A program made the position numbers and the translations under genes. A DNA stretch of 64,000 nucleotides from Clavulina sp. PMI_390 (lineage: Eukaryota; Basidiomycota; Agaricomycetes; Cantharellales; Hydnaceae): contig WIDE01000108.1 in NCBI GenBank assembly GCA_015039315.1, positions 7,960 through 71,959 of the forward strand, given 5' to 3'. Shown piece by piece: positions 59,304 through 64,000 of this stretch (its first letter is position 1; every line of letters starts with the position of its first letter). A model generated the notes under the pieces. That model made no database searches. It saw nothing but the letters and a program-made list of their open reading frames with translations, and was not told where the DNA came from.

Positions 59304-62300
59304 ATGTCAGCACCACACACACGAGTAGAGCCTTCAACCGCGTACGAGGATGACGTCGACGCCGCTTCTGTCATCCTCCGGCTCGACGTTGACGACGCCG
59401 GCCCGGGCGACCTCGAAACTGGCGCTGCTCCAGGCGCTACCGGTACGGCGGGCACTCATGGAGAAGGTCTCAGAATGGTTAATGGCCGACCGATGAGAGG
59501 TAACTTGAAGATGGCACCAGACGGCGTTACTGTGCTTGTGCCACAGCCTAACGATGACCCCAGGAATCCTGTACGTTCGCCTTCAGTTCTCGTTTCGTTT
59601 TGTGTACCACGCCCCCGAATTTCCCATATTTGTAACCGAGTGGTTTCCTGGTGTGAAAGGGAGGGGGCGGGCCAGTGGCTAGCTGTTGTTGACTGACATA
59701 CTTTCCTCTTCGTCCTTCCCTCGTGCTATTCTGTTGATTTGCTCGCCGTGGTTATGGATTCACCGCTTCTTAACACTGCGACGCATCATTGATGCTTATT
59801 ATTCACATCCCGACTCGTCTCTCCCACCTGCCACACATATCATGCGAAATGCTGGACATCTCCTGTGATTAGCTAAACTGGCCCCAATGGAAGAAATACC
59901 TCGTTCTTCTGGTCGTTTCGATATCTGCCATTTTGCCCGATTATGTGCGTGAAGTTCTCTCCTAGATTTCTTGGAACGTTAGCTCACCTCCTACCTTACC
60001 TTCCCCACATTCCTTACCCCGCTTCACCCCGCTAACTGGTGCCTCTGGAATCTATTGATCATTTGACCTCTGCTCTCGGCTACACTTATGACTGCGGAAT
60101 CAATACGGGACTGGTATACCCATTTGGGCCCCATCATGTCGTTTTTTGGCTGCTCTTGAACAATAGGGGAGTGCAACGGGCGCAGTTACGCTCATTCCTC
60201 AAGGAGAAATGTGGGGCATCTCGCCTAATACCGTTAACCACAGCCAGAGCGGCAATGTGTTTATGCTGGGTACGTCACTATCTTCTCTTCTGACTCAACG
60301 AACTATTGTTTACCCGAACAAATAATTACCCGCACTGTGGGTCTTGGATGATGATCGATCGGTTCTCGATGATCTACACCCTCGCATTGCATATGCGCGC
60401 GCCACTTATCTACACGTATCTTGCTCGTACCTCAATCTACCATCTTGCGCTCCGGTTTCGTCTTCCGTGGGCAACGTGTTATAGGTGCCGGCGCAAGCTT
60501 TGCCATCGTATTCTACAACTACTTCGGCCGCTTCCCAACTACCTTCTACTTCCTCGTCCTTGCCACAGCCATGGCCGTGTACTGCGCCGTTGCGCCAAAT
60601 CTGAATCACTTTATGGCGGCAAGGATTCTGAATGGATTCTTCAGCACAGTGACTCAATCGGGTGGTTTGGTGTTCATCCAGGATATGTTTTTCTTCCACG
60701 AACATGTAAGCATGGACTGCGCACAACTAGAGGTACAATGCAGATCTGATATGTTCCTTCTCTACAGGCTCGTATGATCAATTTCTGGGCTGGATGTTTC
60801 GTGTTGAGCCCTTATCTCGGTCGTGAGTTGTCCTCAGCTATCCCATCCACGACCATGTCAGATGATCTCGTCTCACATTCATGATCTTGTTCTTTCTAGC
60901 ATTCGTCGCGGGCTTCATCACGTCCAATACAACATGGCGCTGGGCGTTTGGCTCGTACAGCATTTTCACGGGTCTGTGCACCATCGCCACAGCATTGTGG
61001 GTAGAGGAGACCTACTACAACCGACGCCGTAGATACAATCCAGAGAAGCCTCTGCCTGACAGCTACTATGGAAACCACTGGACGCGTCTTGTGGGTATCC
61101 CCCAGTGGAGGACAAGGAGGGAAAGGATCACGTTGAAGGAGGCTGTGGCGCGCCCCTTCCGTGCATTGGTTAAGCCAGTTGTTGCACTGAGCTGTGCATT
61201 CTACATTGCGCAGTTCATGTGGGTGAGTAGTAGCTTGTCGCACCAAACAAAATCTATTGATCAATGCTCACCATCATCCTTTGTACTCTAGGTTGTCGGA
61301 ATCAGTGCGTATTTGGTTGCCTCATCTCAGGATGTGCTACATGTCATTGATGTCATCTTGTCTGAACTTTTCTTCAGACACGACCCTGGCGCTCTTCCTC
61401 GCCCCACCTGAATCCGAAGGAGGATACGGGTTCACAGGCACTGACATTAGTTTGTTCTACTTCGCTCCGTGCGTTTTCTTCTCCTTCATGCACGCTAAAT
61501 CCCGACCAAAAGTGGCTAATGTTTGGACTGAAACCGTACAGAATGATTGCCGTTATCCTTGGTGAATCGTTCGGACACTTTTTCAATGACTGGCTCGCCG
61601 ACTACTACGTTAAGAGACATCATGGACGTGAGTGATTTGATTATCTTCCCTTCCGTGAGAAGTAATTTTGAGCTGAGACTCCTTATTCTGGACGATGCTT
61701 CATGACGACTAGGATTCGAGCCTGAGGCACGATTATGGACGCTCTACATCGGCGAGCTCTTTATGGTGCCTGGTCTGGTGGGTGTAGGGCAATCGCTACA
61801 GAACCACTCCCATTGGGCGTTGCTTGCGGTTTCGTGGGGGACGTATGTTGTTGGGACTATCATTGTGCGTTCACTGCGTTCTTAGGTTATGTGGTACTAT
61901 TACTGAATGGAAGTTGGGATGCAGACGACAACTAGTATCACGGCCTATGTGCTTGACGCATACCCTGGTGCAAGTGGAGAAGTATCCAGCTGGCTCAATC
62001 TCTGTACGTCTCGAGCATGTGTCCTATTTGTGGTTTGCGACAAATTTTCACTTACCAATCACGACTATCCAATACATTTTCGTCCTATACTACTCTAAAG
62101 GTCGAACCACTGGTGGATTCATTATATCATACGTCCAAGTTAACTGGGCAACGAAGACCGGAACGAAGAGCTCATTCGGGGTCCAGGCAGGCATCGCCGC
62201 CTTCATGTTCCTCGCCATCATTCCACTCCTTCAATTGAAGGGTAAATTCCTCCGACATTGGGGTGGACCTATCGTTTTCCAGCATATCGACGTCGATGAG

Positions 62301-62444
62301 AACGGCGCTATTGTGAAGCGAGATGTAGTGGCCGGGGCAGAAAAGACAGCACATGTCAAGGCTGAGCACCATGATGACGACGATGACGAAGTGAAGGGTG
62401 GTGAAGTTGCGGAGATTGAGAAAAAATCCCCTGAGGCGCAATGA
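59304..62444 (+). CDS. MFS transporter, DHA1-like
   Basis: Twelve-span drug:H+ antiporter type. Starts MSAPHTRVEPSTAYEDD with a cytosolic N-terminus. Exons in order give LNWPQWKKYLVLLVVSIS, GSATGAVTLIPQGEMWGISP (exon near 60169-60269), FAIVFYNYFGRFPTTFYFLV, MAARILNGFFSTVTQSGGLV, TTWRWAFGSYSIFTGL, VEETYYNRRR, PVVALSCAFYIAQFMW, MIAVILGESFGHFFNDWLAD, GFEPEARLWTLYIGELFM, AYVLDAYPGASGEVSSW, TTGGFIISYVQVNWATKTGT and a last helix. The C-terminal tail is acidic with an Asp run and stops at 62444. More than ten introns; exact ends were not all fixed. The pattern matches a large fungal family whose substrates are mostly unknown. Confidence 0.85.
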
Positions 62445-62903
62445 ACTGATGGGGTACGAATAGGGAACTACGCTTTTTTGTATGAGTTGTGATGTTGGTT
62501 TGCTAAATACCCTTGGGGCTGTTTTGACAAGAATATTTGTGCCGGTTGTCCGTGCTATGAAGGATCGAGCCCCATAGGACTAACCCGTCTTCCAAATCGT
62601 TCAAGAAGCTGACTACCTTCACGTCCGTTGGTCCCACACTGAGTGCCCGAATCGCGTTGCACCAGCGAGGCTGTCACTCCGAGTAACTCAAGCAACTTCC
62701 GCAATGTACAGTTGGAAGTACGGCTGTTTTATGCGAGAGACGTCGTACGCAGGCTAAGGGAAACTAGCTTCATTATCAAGTAGAGGAATGCCAATCAATG
62801 GCAGAAAGACAAGGCAACAAACGAAAACCCAACACAATTGGGACATTAAAAGGAAAGTATGGATGGAAAGATGTCCTTATTTGATTGAGACGTGATCCTG
62901 CAC
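62445..62903. other. Convergent 3' flanks
   Basis: Lies between the MFS gene (plus) and the thaumatin-like gene (minus). No gene seen. Confidence 0.5.
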
Positions 62904-64000
62904 TCAAGGGCAGAACTATTGTAGCAAATTGAAGCATCAGCTATCTGAGACGATGTTCGGATAGAAGGGGGGATAACTCACAGTGACAGCGTAGTTGGCA
63001 TGGACGGTACCGTCGCATTTCCAGAGTGCAGTCCCGGAGCTCTCATCGTAGGCATAGACGTAGGAGTCGGGGCACCCATCTTTGAAGTAGTTATAGTGAG
63101 GGACGCCTGAGTTGGGGCACTAGAGATAAATTAAAGGAAATTGGGTCAGTGAACATCTTCCGCGACGCGGATAAGTTTGCAAGGGGACTGGGACCTACAG
63201 TAGCGGCGGTGTTGTGGGATCCGCTGCAGCATGAGGGGGAGTCATTGGGGTTAGGGTCGACATCACAGTCAGATTTGCAGCCAACAATGGTGCCGTTCAC
63301 AACAGTTTGGAGAGAGGAAGGACAGTTGGTATTGAGGTTGTTTGCGCAGATGGCGTTACCACAGCCCGCGCTCTCCACAATGGAACTGATTGCGTAGTCC
63401 GAGTGAGTAAATGAATTGATCGCATCAGAAGAGGATGCTACAGTAGTGGTGACTTACATCGGGATGTTGAAGCCGTCAACGAGGGAAACGTCAAACCAGT
63501 CAGAGTTGGTTCCATTCAAGGAGAATTCAGCCAGGGTAGCGGGAGGGACACCCGTGCCGGTATGCTTGTCGCATTCGAGGCCGCCATTGCAGGCACCGGT
63601 CGAGCAAGCAAGATCGCCCTTAGCGAAGTCGCAGTCGGTACGAGCCCAAACACGACCCTGGAAACGATCAAGCAATACACTGTTAGCGGCAGTCCTCGAT
63701 TGCACGAGAAAAGTGATGGGGAAGTTAGCGTACCGCCTTCCAATTGTCGGGAGCAGCAAAAGTCTTAGTCGAACCGGGGGCAGCCTCCCATCTGGACAAC
63801 GAGGGATGTCAGCTAACCCACAACATGTCAGTGAGATATTGTGAAAGCATTGGCTGACCCAGTGACGACGTCAGGAACAGCGCTCCCGGCGTTCTTAAGA
63901 AAGCAAATTTGCAATTTATCTGAGGTCAGAGTCAGAGAAAGGACGGCCGAAGAGGGCTTACGAGATCAGTGTACTAGACAAGATACAATGTCAATGTAGG
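62904..64000 (-). CDS. Thaumatin-like protein (GH152-like), 5' end outside window
   Basis: Secreted disulfide-rich protein; fungal members act on beta-glucans of cell walls. Visible exons give [72 protein letters not shown] with the conserved Glu in [19 protein letters not shown] with the family aspartates, [31 protein letters not shown], [19 protein letters not shown] and HANYAVT. A 66 bp intron (62981-62916, GTGAGT...CAATAG) then leads to a last exon of only 12 nt (62915-62904) giving Phe-Cys-Pro-stop, the canonical thaumatin C-terminus. Reading through instead would add a non-conserved tail stopping at 62937. The signal peptide exon lies beyond 64000 or is unresolved at the edge. Confidence 0.87.

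Noticed and set aside
1..64000. CRISPR arrays, bacterial operons or phage-like genes
   Set aside because: No regularly spaced repeats, and all confident genes are spliced eukaryotic genes.

Overview
The window looks like nuclear DNA from a filamentous basidiomycete, most likely an Agaricomycete. Nearly every gene is broken by 50-70 bp GT-AG introns. A FunK1-type kinase and a large family of diverged F-box/leucine-rich proteins, both typical of mushroom-forming fungi, sit beside ordinary eukaryotic genes (FIG4, UBR1, TRAPPC6, UTP18, TRM2). I cannot name a genus. There is one assembly gap (N) at 44715-45029.

Left part, 1-15.5 kb. A complete Tc1/mariner-superfamily transposon (121-3303) has 28 bp inverted ends, a TA target duplication and an apparently intact two-exon transposase gene. 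It abuts an array of F-box genes, all on the minus strand: three close paralogs (3658-5429, 6147-7895, 10535-12322) that share a short first exon and a phase-2 intron, a more distant F-box gene (8410-9873), and a decayed 3' end (about 10280-10420). A DHA2-type MFS transporter gene (12714-15530) follows.

Middle, 15.5-42 kb. An F-box-like protein with an alanine-rich block and an acidic tail (16687-19137), a decayed wax-synthase-like fragment (20075-20486), an intron-containing tRNA-Met (21184-21286) and a hairpin-rich intergenic tract (23238-23475) lead into a run of conserved genes. These are FIG4 (PtdIns(3,5)P2 phosphatase), a GMC oxidoreductase with a probable frameshift, UBR1 (N-degron E3 ligase), TRAPPC6/Trs33 (vesicle tethering) and an intact wax-synthase-like acyltransferase.

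Accessory island, 42-53.6 kb. This holds another F-box paralog, two F-box pseudogenes, a 177 bp-arm inverted repeat with TA ends around the assembly gap, and a nested insertion: a TA-flanked miniature element inside a 1.18 kb element that carries a 10 bp target duplication and splits the second F-box pseudogene. A FunK1 kinase gene follows.

Right part, 54-64 kb. UTP18 (ribosome biogenesis) and TRM2 (tRNA m5U54 methyltransferase) are divergent, with 96 bp between start codons. A DHA1-type MFS transporter and a thaumatin-like protein gene cut by the window end complete the region.

Overall, conserved housekeeping blocks alternate with two F-box-rich accessory zones in which tandem duplication, decay and transposon insertion are all visible. 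Gene models were built by eye from splice consensus and family resemblance. No database search was run.
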